Shown: positions 7,521-16,647 of the stretch, one piece after another
Layout: each line of letters begins with the position of its first letter
Numbering within the stretch: position 1 is the first letter of the stretch
Source of the DNA: Planctomycetota bacterium
GTDB taxonomy: Bacteria > Planctomycetota > Planctomycetia > Pirellulales > Lacipirellulaceae
NCBI GenBank assembly: GCA_024278955.1
Contig: JAJRSE010000101.1
Location: 1-34,329, forward strand
Direction: 5' to 3'
DNA length: 34,329 nt
The notes under the pieces: generated by a model
What the model was told of the DNA's origin: nothing
What the model saw: the letters and a program-made list of their open reading frames with translations, nothing else
The model's database searches: none
Translations under genes and position numbers: made by a program

Positions 7521-8348
7521 ATGAAACACAGTCGAATCAAATCGAAACTATCCGAAGGTCAAGTTGCGCTCGCGACGACCTTGCATCTGACCGATCCCTC
7601 GGTATTCGAACTTACCAGCAAGTTGGGCTTTGATGGGATCTGGTTGGATTTAGAGCATCACGCCACGAGTGTAGAAACGGCTGCCAATCTGATCCGTGCA
7701 GTGCGCGCAGGGGGCGATACCGATGTGATCGCTCGTCCAGCGAAGGGCGAATTCATGCGAATGGCACGCCTGCTCGAAGTCGGCGCAAGCGGCATCATGT
7801 ACCCCCGATGCGATGATGCCGACGAGGCGGCCGAAGTTGTTCGCTGGGCCAAGTTTGCCCCATTAGGCCAGCGTGGTGTGGACGCATCGGGTGCCGATAG
7901 CGGCTATTGCAGTTTGCCTCTGGATCAGTATATCCAGTGGGCGAATGAGAACACGTTTCTCATCATCCAAGTCGAGGAACCTAGCGCCGTCAAAAACGCT
8001 CGTGCAATCGCCGAAGTCGACGGGGTCGACATGTTGATGCTCGGCCCTGGAGATATGAGTGTACTGGTTGGCATTCCTGGTCAGATGGACCATCCGATTA
8101 TCACAGAAGCCCAATTGCAAGTCGCCAAGGCTGCGAAGGAAGCCGGAAAGGCATGGGCCGCAACATGCGGGACCGTGGAGAAGGCCCGCCAGATGATCGA
8201 ACTGGGGGCAAGCCTCGTTTTCTACCATGCCGATATACTGATGATCAGGCAAGGGCTTGAACAGATGCAGAGCCAGTTCAGCGAACTTGGTTTTGAGTTC
8301 ACAAAGCAACCAAGTCGGTCGACACAGTCGCTGGGAGACGCCCGATGA
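7521..8348 (+). CDS. HpcH/HpaI-family aldolase
   Basis: A 275-residue class II pyruvate aldolase of the HpcH/HpaI (phosphoenolpyruvate/pyruvate) barrel family, which reversibly splits 2-oxo-4-hydroxy acids to pyruvate or glyoxylate plus an aldehyde. Visible landmarks are GIWLDLEHHA near residue 38, the arginine of IARPAKGEF, EVGASGIMYPR, the metal-site glutamate in FLIIQVEEPSA and the aspartate in MLMLGPGDMS. The C-terminal 15-20 residues are a polar tail. It is divergent from the minus-strand catabolic operon, across about 260 bp from the HEAT frame, so shared regulation is possible but unproven. It could serve the same pathway, where the DHDPS-type aldolase has been lost. Confidence 0.9.
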   Translation: MKHSRIKSKLSEGQVALATTLHLTDPSVFELTSKLGFDGIWLDLEHHATSVETAANLIRAVRAGGDTDVIARPAKGEFMRMARLLEVGASGIMYPRCDDADEAAEVVRWAKFAPLGQRGVDASGADSGYCSLPLDQYIQWANENTFLIIQVEEPSAVKNARAIAEVDGVDMLMLGPGDMSVLVGIPGQMDHPIITEAQLQVAKAAKEAGKAWAATCGTVEKARQMIELGASLVFYHADILMIRQGLEQMQSQFSELGFEFTKQPSRSTQSLGDAR

Positions 8349-8477
8349 CCGCTCCGCTTCCAGTTGATGGGGAGTGGCGTCCGGCATGTTACCATGAATT
8401 CTGAACGGCGAAGGAAAGACATGGTTGCGAAGCTGCCCGACAGTGGCGACCTACGAAATTTTTTCCGAACAGTCCAA

Positions 8478-10781
8478 TCAATTGGCCGAAGGTCGCCAAC
8501 TGATCAAAAGAGCTAGGAAGGCCGGTACCAGAATTGTTCGGACTACGAACGTGTCGAGCAAAATTCCAAGCGAAAGCGCAAAACCAAGTTCGACCATGCC
8601 GTTCATTTGTGCTGTGGTCATCGAGATAAAAGTTCCAGCCATAATAATGCCACAGCTCGTGATGATACCGCCGGTCTGAATGATTGCATGCCGTAAGCCC
8701 TCTCTCGCCCCCCGCTTTCGCTGTTCTTCAATGACCCGGCTGACGAGATAGATATTGTAGTCTTGTCCGACCGCGACAAGGATAACAAATAGGAACAGCG
8801 GCACCTTCCAGTTGAGCCCGAGATAGTGTTCGCCTCGCAGCGTCTGAAAGACCAAGGAAGTGATGCCCATCGTGACGAGATAGCTCAACAGCACGGTCGC
8901 GATCAAGTAGCAACAAACTAACGGTTTGCGCAGCAGGATGAGAATTACGAGTAGCACTGCCCCCGTAACCAAATACTGGATACGACGGCGATCGGAAGTT
9001 GTTACCTGTTCAAGATCGCGAATCCCGGCAGTTGGCCCCAAAAGTTCGAAGGTTGCCCCGTGCCATTCTGAGTTGACATCGGAGCTCAAGCGATCAAGAA
9101 CTTTTTCTACTTCGTCGCAGGTTTGCACGGCCTGCGCTGAAAAGGGTTCGTCGGTAAGAATCAAAAATAGCCTTGTCACTTTGCCTGCCAATTCCCCGGT
9201 TTGAGAGACAAAAGCTCCCTTGGTAATCGGGCTCCCCTTAGCGGCTAGCAGCATGAGCCCTTTGGCAGAAAAGACACTCGTCGATCCGGGAGGGTCGCCC
9301 ATGGGCTGGTAGAGGCTGCGAACCTGGGCGACACCCGGCAAATCGTCGAGCGGCTTGGCAAGCTTTGCAATGCGGTATTCTCCGTCCTTGGTATCGAGAT
9401 TTCCATCGGGGTACTGAGCTAACACGATCAACGGGCCAATTTCGCCTGCCGGAAAATATCGCCGTAAGAGCTGGGTTCCGCGTCGACTTACTCGATTGCC
9501 ACTCAATTCACCTAACAAATCGTAGGTGACTCCCACCGACCAGCCAACGCGAGCAAGGGGAAGAGCGAGTAGCAAGCTGCAAACAAGAATGGTGCCGGGC
9601 CTGCGGAGTACGGCCTCGGCCAACCAGCTCCAAATCGACCGAGAAGAATTTGCACTAACCTCTTTCTGGTTTTTGCTTATCGCAGAACCTAAGCGGGTTG
9701 CAAGAAGAGCAGGAACCAGGCTCAAACAAGCAAAAAGCGTGACGGCTAGGCAAATGGCGATCGCTGGACCACTATGGGCAAATTTCCCAAAGTCTGCCCA
9801 ACCCATCATTGCGAGTCCGACAATGGTGGTGAGAGCACTGGCCACCAAGGCGATACCTACGCCCTGCATGGCCACAGCTAGCGAGTTGCGAACCAACAGC
9901 CCCGTGGCGCGTTGTTCTCGAAAACGGGCTGTAAGAAACAAACAATAATCGGTCCCCGCTCCAAAAAGGAGCACGATGACAAAGATCTTTGTCGTGGTGA
10001 AAATACGAATTACCGGCCAGGAGTCGGGATGCTGCTGGCTCCATTGGGCTAAGAGTGCCAAGAGATCGATCGATGCCGAGGCCGCGCAACCGATCGTCAG
10101 CAGAGGCACGAGCACGAGCCAGGGCGAACGGTAGATTACGAGTAAGGCAATCGCGACTAGCAAGATTGATGTGCGGTGAGTGCTAGAAACACTCTCGGCT
10201 GCTGCGGCTAACATATCTCCGCCGATTGTTGCAGAACCAGAGATACCGATTTCTAGCCCCGAGGGCGCTTCGTATTGCGCCGCGAGAATCGCTTCTTCCA
10301 CTTGCTGCAACACGCGGATGTTGTCGGTGGCCATGAATTCGTTGGTTAGTCGAATGACGACCCGCACGGCTTGGCCTGTTCGGCTCAGAAGCATCGAACC
10401 GACGACCGGAGTTTTTTCGGTCCAGACATCGACGACCGGCAGCTTGGGATTCTTTTTTTGATTTGCTGGTTCGAAGCGACGGCCCAAGCGGTAGGCGAAT
10501 TGGCGATCTTCGAGAGTAAGCTTTTTTTCGGGTCGGGAAAACACCAACACAATCTGGCTACTAGCTCGATCGTCAGGAAAAGCTCGAGCACTGATTTCCG
10601 TTGCGCGAACAACGGTGGTTTCGGCTGGCAGGTGTTTGAGGTCGCCGTCGATGGCGACTTCGGTCCAAGTTGGGGCAACGACCTTGAGCGCCGCCACGGC
10701 GACCAACCAAAGAAGAATAACAGCCCAGCGATAATCGCAGAGCCAATGGCCTAGTTTAAGGAATCCACGTTGAAGAGGCAT
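8478..10781 (-). CDS. MMPL/RND-superfamily transporter
   Basis: A 767-residue protein with the two-fold repeat of the MMPL family of RND transporters: one TM helix, a large extracytoplasmic domain and five TM helices, then the same again. Each half carries a GxDY motif in its fourth-helix region (GAGTDYCLFLTARF and AVGQDYNIYLVSRV), associated with proton relay. Relatives move lipids, hopanoids or siderophore precursors across the inner membrane. The ATG at 10781 is preferred; a TTG four codons upstream (10793) is possible. A strong terminator separates it from the upstream kinase-like gene, so it probably has its own promoter. Its stop faces the aldolase stop across about 130 bp with no obvious hairpin. 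Its position beside the polysaccharide locus hints at an envelope role. Confidence 0.9.
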   Translation of the reverse strand: MPLQRGFLKLGHWLCDYRWAVILLWLVAVAALKVVAPTWTEVAIDGDLKHLPAETTVVRATEISARAFPDDRASSQIVLVFSRPEKKLTLEDRQFAYRLGRRFEPANQKKNPKLPVVDVWTEKTPVVGSMLLSRTGQAVRVVIRLTNEFMATDNIRVLQQVEEAILAAQYEAPSGLEIGISGSATIGGDMLAAAAESVSSTHRTSILLVAIALLVIYRSPWLVLVPLLTIGCAASASIDLLALLAQWSQQHPDSWPVIRIFTTTKIFVIVLLFGAGTDYCLFLTARFREQRATGLLVRNSLAVAMQGVGIALVASALTTIVGLAMMGWADFGKFAHSGPAIAICLAVTLFACLSLVPALLATRLGSAISKNQKEVSANSSRSIWSWLAEAVLRRPGTILVCSLLLALPLARVGWSVGVTYDLLGELSGNRVSRRGTQLLRRYFPAGEIGPLIVLAQYPDGNLDTKDGEYRIAKLAKPLDDLPGVAQVRSLYQPMGDPPGSTSVFSAKGLMLLAAKGSPITKGAFVSQTGELAGKVTRLFLILTDEPFSAQAVQTCDEVEKVLDRLSSDVNSEWHGATFELLGPTAGIRDLEQVTTSDRRRIQYLVTGAVLLVILILLRKPLVCCYLIATVLLSYLVTMGITSLVFQTLRGEHYLGLNWKVPLFLFVILVAVGQDYNIYLVSRVIEEQRKRGAREGLRHAIIQTGGIITSCGIIMAGTFISMTTAQMNGMVELGFALSLGILLDTFVVRTILVPAFLALLISWRPSAN

Positions 10782-10888
10782 CGAATAGTGCAATTCAAGG
10801 GTCGAATGTCGGGCATCTCAATCACAAGACGTCCTCCGATGGTAATCGCTCGAATGGTCGACAACCAGCAGTCAAAGCAGCAGGCAAG

Positions 10889-10931
10889 AAAAAAGCTGCG
10901 ACGTCGAGCCTGCCCCTCTCGACGTCACAGC
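10889..10931 (-). terminator. Strong intrinsic terminator after the Wzz/kinase-like gene
   Basis: On the minus strand, 10931-10918 (GCTGTGACGTCGAG) pairs with 10908-10895 with a single mismatch in 14 bp. The loop is nine bases, and a run of six T follows (10894-10889). It lies 27 bp after the stop codon at 10958 and would end transcription of the Wzz/tyrosine-kinase-like gene before the MMPL gene. Confidence 0.85.
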
Positions 10932-10957
10932 ATGAGAATATGCGGGAAACCGCTTGT

Positions 10958-13264
10958 TTAGCTTTCTTCAACTGCCGCAAGTTTTCGCTTAGGCTGAGGT
11001 TTAACAGCATGCAGCCTGGCAACTCGGCGGTCGGCCTTCGTTGCCACTCCATTGACTACCGAGCCAATCACGCGAATTCCCATACTCTTAAGCAACTCAG
11101 CCGCCTGGTAGATACTGCGAATTTCGCTGTGATCTCGCAAGACCGTGAGAATCGCACCATCCACATGCTGACCGATCGAAAGCGAGTCGGAAAGACTCAA
11201 GACCGGGGCACCGTCGATGATGATGAAGTCGAATTCGGCTCGAAGCTTTTTGAAAATGGGCTCTAACTGGTCGGCGGCCAAGGCATGGATCGCATCCATA
11301 TCGCATTGTCCGGCTGTGATGAGCCAGAGTCCCTCGGTGTTGGTGGGGCGTAGGGCGTCAGAAACTTCAATCTCCGAGCGTAGCAATTCGCTCAAACCGT
11401 CCTCGGAAGGCATTCCGAAAAGCTTATGCAGAGCAGGCTCTCGCAAGTCGCCATCGATAAGCAACGTACGCCGGCCAGCTCGGGAGAGGCTGAGCGCCAA
11501 ATGGCTCGCGACAGTAGTACACCCTTCCATCGAGGCCGGACTGGTTACCAAAACTACTTGCCGCGCCTTGGAGGTGGAATCGTGCATCAAGGTCGCACGA
11601 ACATTATCGATCGATTCGGAAAGCTGAGCTGCAACGGAACTGCCTGGGGCCATTGCCTTGCGAGAGGAAACCGAAGGCAGAACTCCCAGCACTCGGATAC
11701 CAAGTCCCTCGTCAATATCGGCAGCACCGTTCAGTCGTCGTCGTCGGAAGTCAAGCAATGCCACGCCGTAGCAAGTCAAACAGAAAGCAGCGACTCCGCC
11801 AAAAGCTGCAATCAAGAGGCGTTGGACTTTGTTCATCCTCTCTTGAGCCAAAGCAGGTTGGATGACTCGGACACGGTCTAAAGCAGTCTCTTCGTCGACG
11901 TCCTCGGCGCGAAGTCGGAAGTCGAGCTCGGTAAGTACCTCACGCAACTGTTCGATATCTGACTGGAGCAAAGCCACGGAGCCAGAGGTTTCACCCTGAA
12001 GGAGCATTTCCTCCATCTTTTCTTCGTGAGCTTTATGCAACTCGGCTAGGTTTTTGTTGAGACCTTCGCGACGCATGACATACTCAGCCATCACGCCAGA
12101 GAGCGATTCATTAGGTAGGCCTTTGAGCCGATCTCGAATGTCACGCTCTGCAATTTGCTTATACTTACGCTCGTCTTGTTCCAGCCGTTGGTAGCGTGCT
12201 TGCATCGAATCAATTTGTTTTGATCTTCCACCTCGAGAGTTTGCTTGCATTTGTCGGAGCTGTTGGGCCATCGCATATTTTTCATCTCGGAAGTTGAGCA
12301 TCATTGGATCTTGTTCTAATTCTATTTCCACAGCGTTTCGCATGGCAGACGGGCTTTTCGCTTGCTGGATTGCGACCGTCTTCATGACTTCATATTCAAG
12401 CAGTTGGTCCTTGGCCTTATTGATTTGTGATTGAATTTGCAGCATTTCGTTGCGGAGCATGCCTAGCATGGTGCTCGAGAGAGGTGTGTTACCACCTCCA
12501 CCCATTGCTTTCGCAAGGGTCTGGTGCTGATCGATTTTTTCCTGCAACTCTTTTGATGTCTTGTTACGCAAATCTCTGAGCACTTCTCGGGTTGCCTCGA
12601 CTAGCATGCTTTTTTCTGCGAGTACTTCGTTGCGATAGGCATCGATTACCGAGTTGACAACCTTGACCATGTCTGCCGAACTTTCCTCACCGCTGAAACG
12701 AATTTCCAGAATTTCGCCCTGGAACGAAACTCGCAATTCTTCGGTAAGCCAAGTCAGAGCGTTTTCTCCTTCCTTATAAACGGCATCGAGCTCTGCAATC
12801 GACTGTTTCGCTAAAGCTGCTTTAAGAACGAACTGACTACGAAAAAGAGCCTGTTGGGATTGCTGGAAAATTTCAAATTCTTTGGCGGAAAAAGCCCGGG
12901 ACTTGGCCTTGCCGAAGAACGTCTCGCTTTGCTCTGGTTTCAATTCCAGGTAGGCAGTTACGGTTGAGGATTCAGGAAAGAGAACCAAAAGCGCTAACGC
13001 CGACAGACCAGCAGCCAGCATGCCCAGCAACAAAGCAGGCAACCACTTTCGACGTAGACAATTGAGGAGCCATGTTTGATTGAAGGCGCCTGTGAGAATC
13101 TCAGGTCCACGCGGAAGAAACCCTCCGGGAACTTGCGAGCCTGGCATTGCTCCAGGCATGGCCATAGGTGCGGCAGGAACCATCGCCTGGGAGGTTGCTC
13201 CGTTTGCAGTCGTTGCCGGATACATCACTTCCGAACGCGAGTTTTCAGAATCGTGATTCGCCAT
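10958..13264 (-). CDS. Wzz / BY-kinase-like polysaccharide co-polymerase with aberrant Walker A
   Basis: A 768-residue protein with the layout of polysaccharide co-polymerase/BY-kinase fusions: a Pro/Met/Gly-rich cytoplasmic N-terminus, TM1 at about residues 73-95, a long coiled-coil periplasmic region, TM2 at about 475-500, and a C-terminal CpsD/CapB-like ATPase domain. Walker A' (LLIDGDLREP, D604/D606) and Walker B (FIIIDGAP, D684) are present. The P-loop reads PASMEGCTTVASHLA, with Cys582 where the catalytic lysine is expected (codon TGT). The C-terminal tail has no tyrosine cluster. Such proteins normally set chain length and regulate export through autophosphorylation; this copy may be a non-catalytic regulator. 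An AAAGG ribosome-binding site precedes the ATG at 13262-13264. Confidence 0.88.
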   Translation of the reverse strand: MANHDSENSRSEVMYPATTANGATSQAMVPAAPMAMPGAMPGSQVPGGFLPRGPEILTGAFNQTWLLNCLRRKWLPALLLGMLAAGLSALALLVLFPESSTVTAYLELKPEQSETFFGKAKSRAFSAKEFEIFQQSQQALFRSQFVLKAALAKQSIAELDAVYKEGENALTWLTEELRVSFQGEILEIRFSGEESSADMVKVVNSVIDAYRNEVLAEKSMLVEATREVLRDLRNKTSKELQEKIDQHQTLAKAMGGGGNTPLSSTMLGMLRNEMLQIQSQINKAKDQLLEYEVMKTVAIQQAKSPSAMRNAVEIELEQDPMMLNFRDEKYAMAQQLRQMQANSRGGRSKQIDSMQARYQRLEQDERKYKQIAERDIRDRLKGLPNESLSGVMAEYVMRREGLNKNLAELHKAHEEKMEEMLLQGETSGSVALLQSDIEQLREVLTELDFRLRAEDVDEETALDRVRVIQPALAQERMNKVQRLLIAAFGGVAAFCLTCYGVALLDFRRRRLNGAADIDEGLGIRVLGVLPSVSSRKAMAPGSSVAAQLSESIDNVRATLMHDSTSKARQVVLVTSPASMEGCTTVASHLALSLSRAGRRTLLIDGDLREPALHKLFGMPSEDGLSELLRSEIEVSDALRPTNTEGLWLITAGQCDMDAIHALAADQLEPIFKKLRAEFDFIIIDGAPVLSLSDSLSIGQHVDGAILTVLRDHSEIRSIYQAAELLKSMGIRVIGSVVNGVATKADRRVARLHAVKPQPKRKLAAVEES

Positions 13265-13605
13265 CGAAAACCTTTCTTTTGAACCAATTGCCTACAAGCT
13301 CGACCGGCAGCTACTCCGTCTTGCCGAACGACATATGAAATGGGTATTTCGTGTGTGGGATCGCTTCGACCTGACTCTCCGCATTACTGAGAGAGTCGGA
13401 TCAAACTAGATAAGGACAATCCCTTGGGTGAGGCCATTCCTTCGCAACTTGCGGGCCAAAAGCCAAAACAGGTATCATTCCGCCAGCTTTTGGCGGGTTT
13501 AGCTCGGTACGTCATCGATTCGGGGGTGTTTTCTCAACGCTTGGTTGCTCTGCCGCCACGTTGGTTCTTAGTACGTTGGTTCTTAGCTGGTCACTCGAAG
13601 GCTCT
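13265..13605. other. Gap between exosortase and Wzz/kinase genes with two hairpins
   Basis: No gene recognised in 341 bp. Two perfect inverted repeats stand out: GACTCTC (13373-13379) with GAGAGTC (13391-13397), and CCGCCA (13480-13485) with TGGCGG (13491-13496). The second may end exosortase transcription, although no T-run follows on the minus strand. The first lies about 110 bp upstream of the kinase-like ATG and could be in its leader. No clear -35/-10 pair was identified. Confidence 0.45.
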
Positions 13606-14709
13606 CTAACCTCTTGCTGTATCAAAAGCCGTATAATCGTCGGTCTCTAGCGGTACGGTGATTCCAGATAGCAGTTGCAACTCAAGCCATAAGAACCCCA
13701 ACGCAACAGGCATCATCAAAAAACCGGCCCAATCGTGAACGGCGTGTTTCACCGCATCGCTCTCGGGAAAAGCCATATAAAGTAGAGCCGTTGCGGTAAT
13801 GCGAATCACATTGGTCAGTAGAGCGATCGGAATAGCACTGAGAAGAATCGCCAAACGATCCCACCAAGGCCGATTGATAATCATTGCCATCGCTACAGCC
13901 ATCGCACCGAAGATCGTTCCCATCCGCAAGCCGCTACATGCGTCGGCCACGTCCAGCGGCAATTGGTCGATCATAATGCGGTTTCCCTCGCGCAAAGCGG
14001 GGACACCAAGAAGCTGCAAAGTCCAAGCACTAGATATTGCTGCTGCCTTCTGTAGGGTCAAGAGAATCGGGCCCTCTAAAATATGAGGCAGCGGAAACAT
14101 GAAAACTAAAAACCCTAGTGGAGGCCCTGCCCAACGCAGCATGGAAGTTCCCCCCACCAATTGGCAAATTCCTAACAGAGCCCCGACATAGGTCAAACGG
14201 TCTGTAGGGTTTTGGTCGTAATACGAGGCATATAATCGTAATAGCAGGCAAGCGAGAATGATCGCTACGCCGATCCATCGTTCGCCAGACGAGACCGTAG
14301 TGAGCTTGACGTGGCGAATGTGGAAGAAAAACAAGGCGATCAGGACCATCACTTCAACGAGCCCCATCCATCCGGTCATCTCAAAGTAGCCTGCCGCAGA
14401 AAGTACGTTCGCAGTCACACAGCCGGCGACAACCAAGGCTGAGATCTGCACCTCTTTCGAGCTGAGATTCACAGGCAAGCCCGAGCGAAGCCAAAAGAGA
14501 GCCCCGGCAAATATGGGGACGATCCAGCCATGAGAATAGAGGTCGTTTCCCCAGTAGCTCGACGTGTAGGTGAGCATGTTCCAATAGGCAGCAGTGAGGG
14601 CTAGCACAAATGCACCAAATACTAGCCAAGCCGCCTTGTTGTCAGCTTCGTCAAGATAATGGCCTTCGGCCTCGGCAGAGGGATGAAAAGGGTGGCTTTC
14701 TGACGGCAT
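13606..14709 (-). CDS. Exosortase (EpsH/Xrt-family membrane transpeptidase)
   Basis: A 367-residue multi-pass membrane protein of the exosortase family, the proposed cysteine transpeptidases that process PEP-CTERM-type sorting signals and act with exopolysaccharide export. The catalytic triad is visible: Cys258 in VADACSGLRMG, Arg303 in TNVIRITAT and His325 in VHDWAGFLMMP. Near the N-terminus NDLYSHGWIVP matches the conserved YSHG loop. About eight to ten hydrophobic segments follow a polar N-terminal tail. The ATG at 14709 is chosen for its GAAGAGAG ribosome-binding stretch; a GTG twelve codons upstream (14745) is the alternative. It is divergent from the export genes at 15468. The exact Xrt subtype cannot be settled here. 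Confidence 0.9.
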   Translation of the reverse strand: MPSESHPFHPSAEAEGHYLDEADNKAAWLVFGAFVLALTAAYWNMLTYTSSYWGNDLYSHGWIVPIFAGALFWLRSGLPVNLSSKEVQISALVVAGCVTANVLSAAGYFEMTGWMGLVEVMVLIALFFFHIRHVKLTTVSSGERWIGVAIILACLLLRLYASYYDQNPTDRLTYVGALLGICQLVGGTSMLRWAGPPLGFLVFMFPLPHILEGPILLTLQKAAAISSAWTLQLLGVPALREGNRIMIDQLPLDVADACSGLRMGTIFGAMAVAMAMIINRPWWDRLAILLSAIPIALLTNVIRITATALLYMAFPESDAVKHAVHDWAGFLMMPVALGFLWLELQLLSGITVPLETDDYTAFDTARG

Positions 14710-15467
14710 TCCGTAACTCTCTTCTTGGGTTATAGCTTGTGGCACTTCGCCACCGTAAGACTCCAGCTTATCCTATGACGGTACTTGTCAAAAGGAAAAT
14801 GCGAGAATAGGCAGTCGATGTACTCAACTGGTTTTGCGAAAAATCTCTTGGTTTTCTGGCCCCTACATGCGGCAACATCGTTCGATTCCGGGCAGTCGCT
14901 AGGACTGCGGCGATTCTATGCTGATCGCGAGACACTCTGAAGCCGCACCAACCCGCCGCAACAATTTTCCGGTCAGCGCGACCGGACACCCAGCATACGT
15001 GGTTAGTGCTTCTCAAAGACTGTTCCGCAGGAGTAGGCCTAGCCAGCACCGCAACCAAAAGAGGGCAAGACTGGGGACCCCATTAGACAGCACGTTCCAG
15101 GCCTGAAAAGGCCGAGCCCTAAACCGAGAATACGCAAGCATCTGCAATCTGTCAAACGAGCCAGCGGCCTGAGCGGCTGCTTGGAAGGCGACTTTGGGGA
15201 TCCTGAGAGAGAGCTTTCCTATTCAGCCCATTCTTCCAATCACCCTTAATTAGCGGGCACTAAGGATGCTATCGCCTTTCAAAACACGGCTTTGCTTCGT
15301 CTCGCGGACGAGCTTTTCGGGATTTTGTCGAGAGAGGGCAAAGTCGATGTCAAGGTTTACCGATTATAGGCAATGTAACTGTCAAGGAGATCTTGACGCC
15401 CGGCTGTAACCCCAAGCCCTGCTGGCACCAGCGGGCAAGCTTAAATAATCACTCGCTGCGAGATTCC
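14710..15467. other. Long divergent intergenic region of the exosortase locus
   Basis: About 760 bp with no gene I can support. It must hold the promoters for the minus-strand exosortase and the plus-strand export operon. A perfect inverted repeat GTCAAG-GAGAT-CTTGAC lies at 15381-15397 and a lone GTCAAGG half-site at 15349-15355. A GCTGG-CA-CCAGC dyad lies at 15421-15432. A minus-strand frame at 14768-15058 looks like noise. Confidence 0.5.
15381..15397. promoter_or_regulatory. Operator-like inverted repeat upstream of the export gene
   Basis: GTCAAG and CTTGAC are perfect 6-bp arms around a 5-base spacer, 71 bp before the ATG at 15468. A further GTCAAGG half-site begins 32 bp upstream (15349), about three helical turns away. 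The spacing is compatible with a dimeric DNA-binding regulator. No regulator gene is in the window. Confidence 0.35.
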
Positions 15468-16532
15468 ATGATGAAATCGTCTCCTCGAATCCCACTCGAA
15501 TTTGGCAAAGCCATTGCGCTCTGTGCGTTCCTGCTTAGTACGTCGGGATGTACGGCCCTTCTGGCGCCGCGGGAGCCTTTTCCGGCAACCCCCGCTGAGC
15601 CGCCGATCGAGAGCCTCGTGCCCCGCGAACTCGACAAGGTTGCGATGCCAATTTATCGGATCGAAGCGCCCGACATCTTGCTTATCGAAGGCGTGAAGCT
15701 CGTACCCAAGTCGCCTCACAAGATCGAAACCTTCGACGCCATCCTTGTTCGTGTCGAAGGCGAGTTCCCTGAACAGCCGATCGACGATGCGTATAACGTC
15801 GATGCCGATGGCACAGTCAACTTAGGACCGACTTACGGACGAGTTAAAGTCGTAAACCTGACCATGGACGAAGCCGAGAACGAGATCCGTTCGCAGTTGG
15901 CTCAAATCTTATCCGATGTGGAAGTTTCGGTTTCGTTGCTTCAGTCGGCTGGCGCACAACAAATAACCGGCCAACATTTGGTAGGACCCGATGGCCGTGT
16001 CCAACTCGGAACCTACGGCTCGGTATTCCTTTCGGGCAAGACGATTGAAGAAGCTCGCGCAGCGATTGAAGAACAGCTGTCAAAAAAATTAGAAGAGCCT
16101 GAAGTGTTTGTTGACATCCTGGCTTACAACAGCAAGGTCTATTACATCGTGACCCAAGGCGGTGGCTTCGGAGACGATGTTGCCCGGCTGCCGATTACCG
16201 GAAACGAAACGGTTCTGGATGCCGTAGCCAACGTCAGCGGCATCTCGCAAGTTTCGTCGAGAAAACTATGGATCGCACGCCCCGCACCCAACGGCGTAGG
16301 CTGCGAGCAAATCTTGCCTGTCGACTGGAAAAGCATCACCCAAGGAGCCTCAACGGCAACCAATTACCAGCTCATGGCAGGAGATCGATTGTATATTGCC
16401 GAAGCTCCTTACCTGAAGTTTAGCACGATTCTCGCCCGAACTCTCCGACCATTCGAGTCGGTCTTTGGCGGCCTCTCGTTGGCAACTTCGGCACTCAACC
16501 GTATCTCAAGATTTGGTCTGAATACGTTCTAG
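15468..16532 (+). CDS. Polysaccharide export protein, Wza-like (Poly_export/SLBB)
   Basis: A 354-residue exported protein of the outer-membrane polysaccharide export family. The signal segment ends at LSTSGC (Cys28), an imperfect lipobox, suggesting a lipoprotein anchored in the outer membrane. A Poly_export domain follows: YRIEAPDILLIEGVKL, then YNVDADGTVNLGPTYGRV, with the repeated VGPDGRVQLGTYGSVFLSGK. SLBB-like beta-grasp segments follow (KVYYIVTQGGG, MAGDRLYIAEAPYLKF). Paired ATG codons at 15468 and 15471 could start it; a longer frame from 15393 lacks a signal peptide. It is the first gene of the plus-strand operon opposite the exosortase and would form the export channel matching the Wzz/kinase-like protein. 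Confidence 0.9.
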   Translation: MMKSSPRIPLEFGKAIALCAFLLSTSGCTALLAPREPFPATPAEPPIESLVPRELDKVAMPIYRIEAPDILLIEGVKLVPKSPHKIETFDAILVRVEGEFPEQPIDDAYNVDADGTVNLGPTYGRVKVVNLTMDEAENEIRSQLAQILSDVEVSVSLLQSAGAQQITGQHLVGPDGRVQLGTYGSVFLSGKTIEEARAAIEEQLSKKLEEPEVFVDILAYNSKVYYIVTQGGGFGDDVARLPITGNETVLDAVANVSGISQVSSRKLWIARPAPNGVGCEQILPVDWKSITQGASTATNYQLMAGDRLYIAEAPYLKFSTILARTLRPFESVFGGLSLATSALNRISRFGLNTF

Positions 16533-16647
16533 AATCTCCAAGTTACTTTTCAGCCTGCTTTGTATCAAACTATTTTCTCTCGCAGAGAGACTTGCTAACC
16601 GTGTTCACCTGGTCGCAAAGCCAAGTGCAACTACAAGGATGTTCGTC

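Noticed and set aside
14768..15058. 96-codon minus-strand frame upstream of the exosortase
   Set aside because: No recognisable motif, domain or ribosome-binding site; it looks like chance in a divergent promoter region.
15421..15440. Sigma-54-type promoter (TGGCAC...GC) before the export gene
   Set aside because: The spacing between GG and GC is one base short of the consensus, and the bases form a GCTGG-CA-CCAGC dyad instead.
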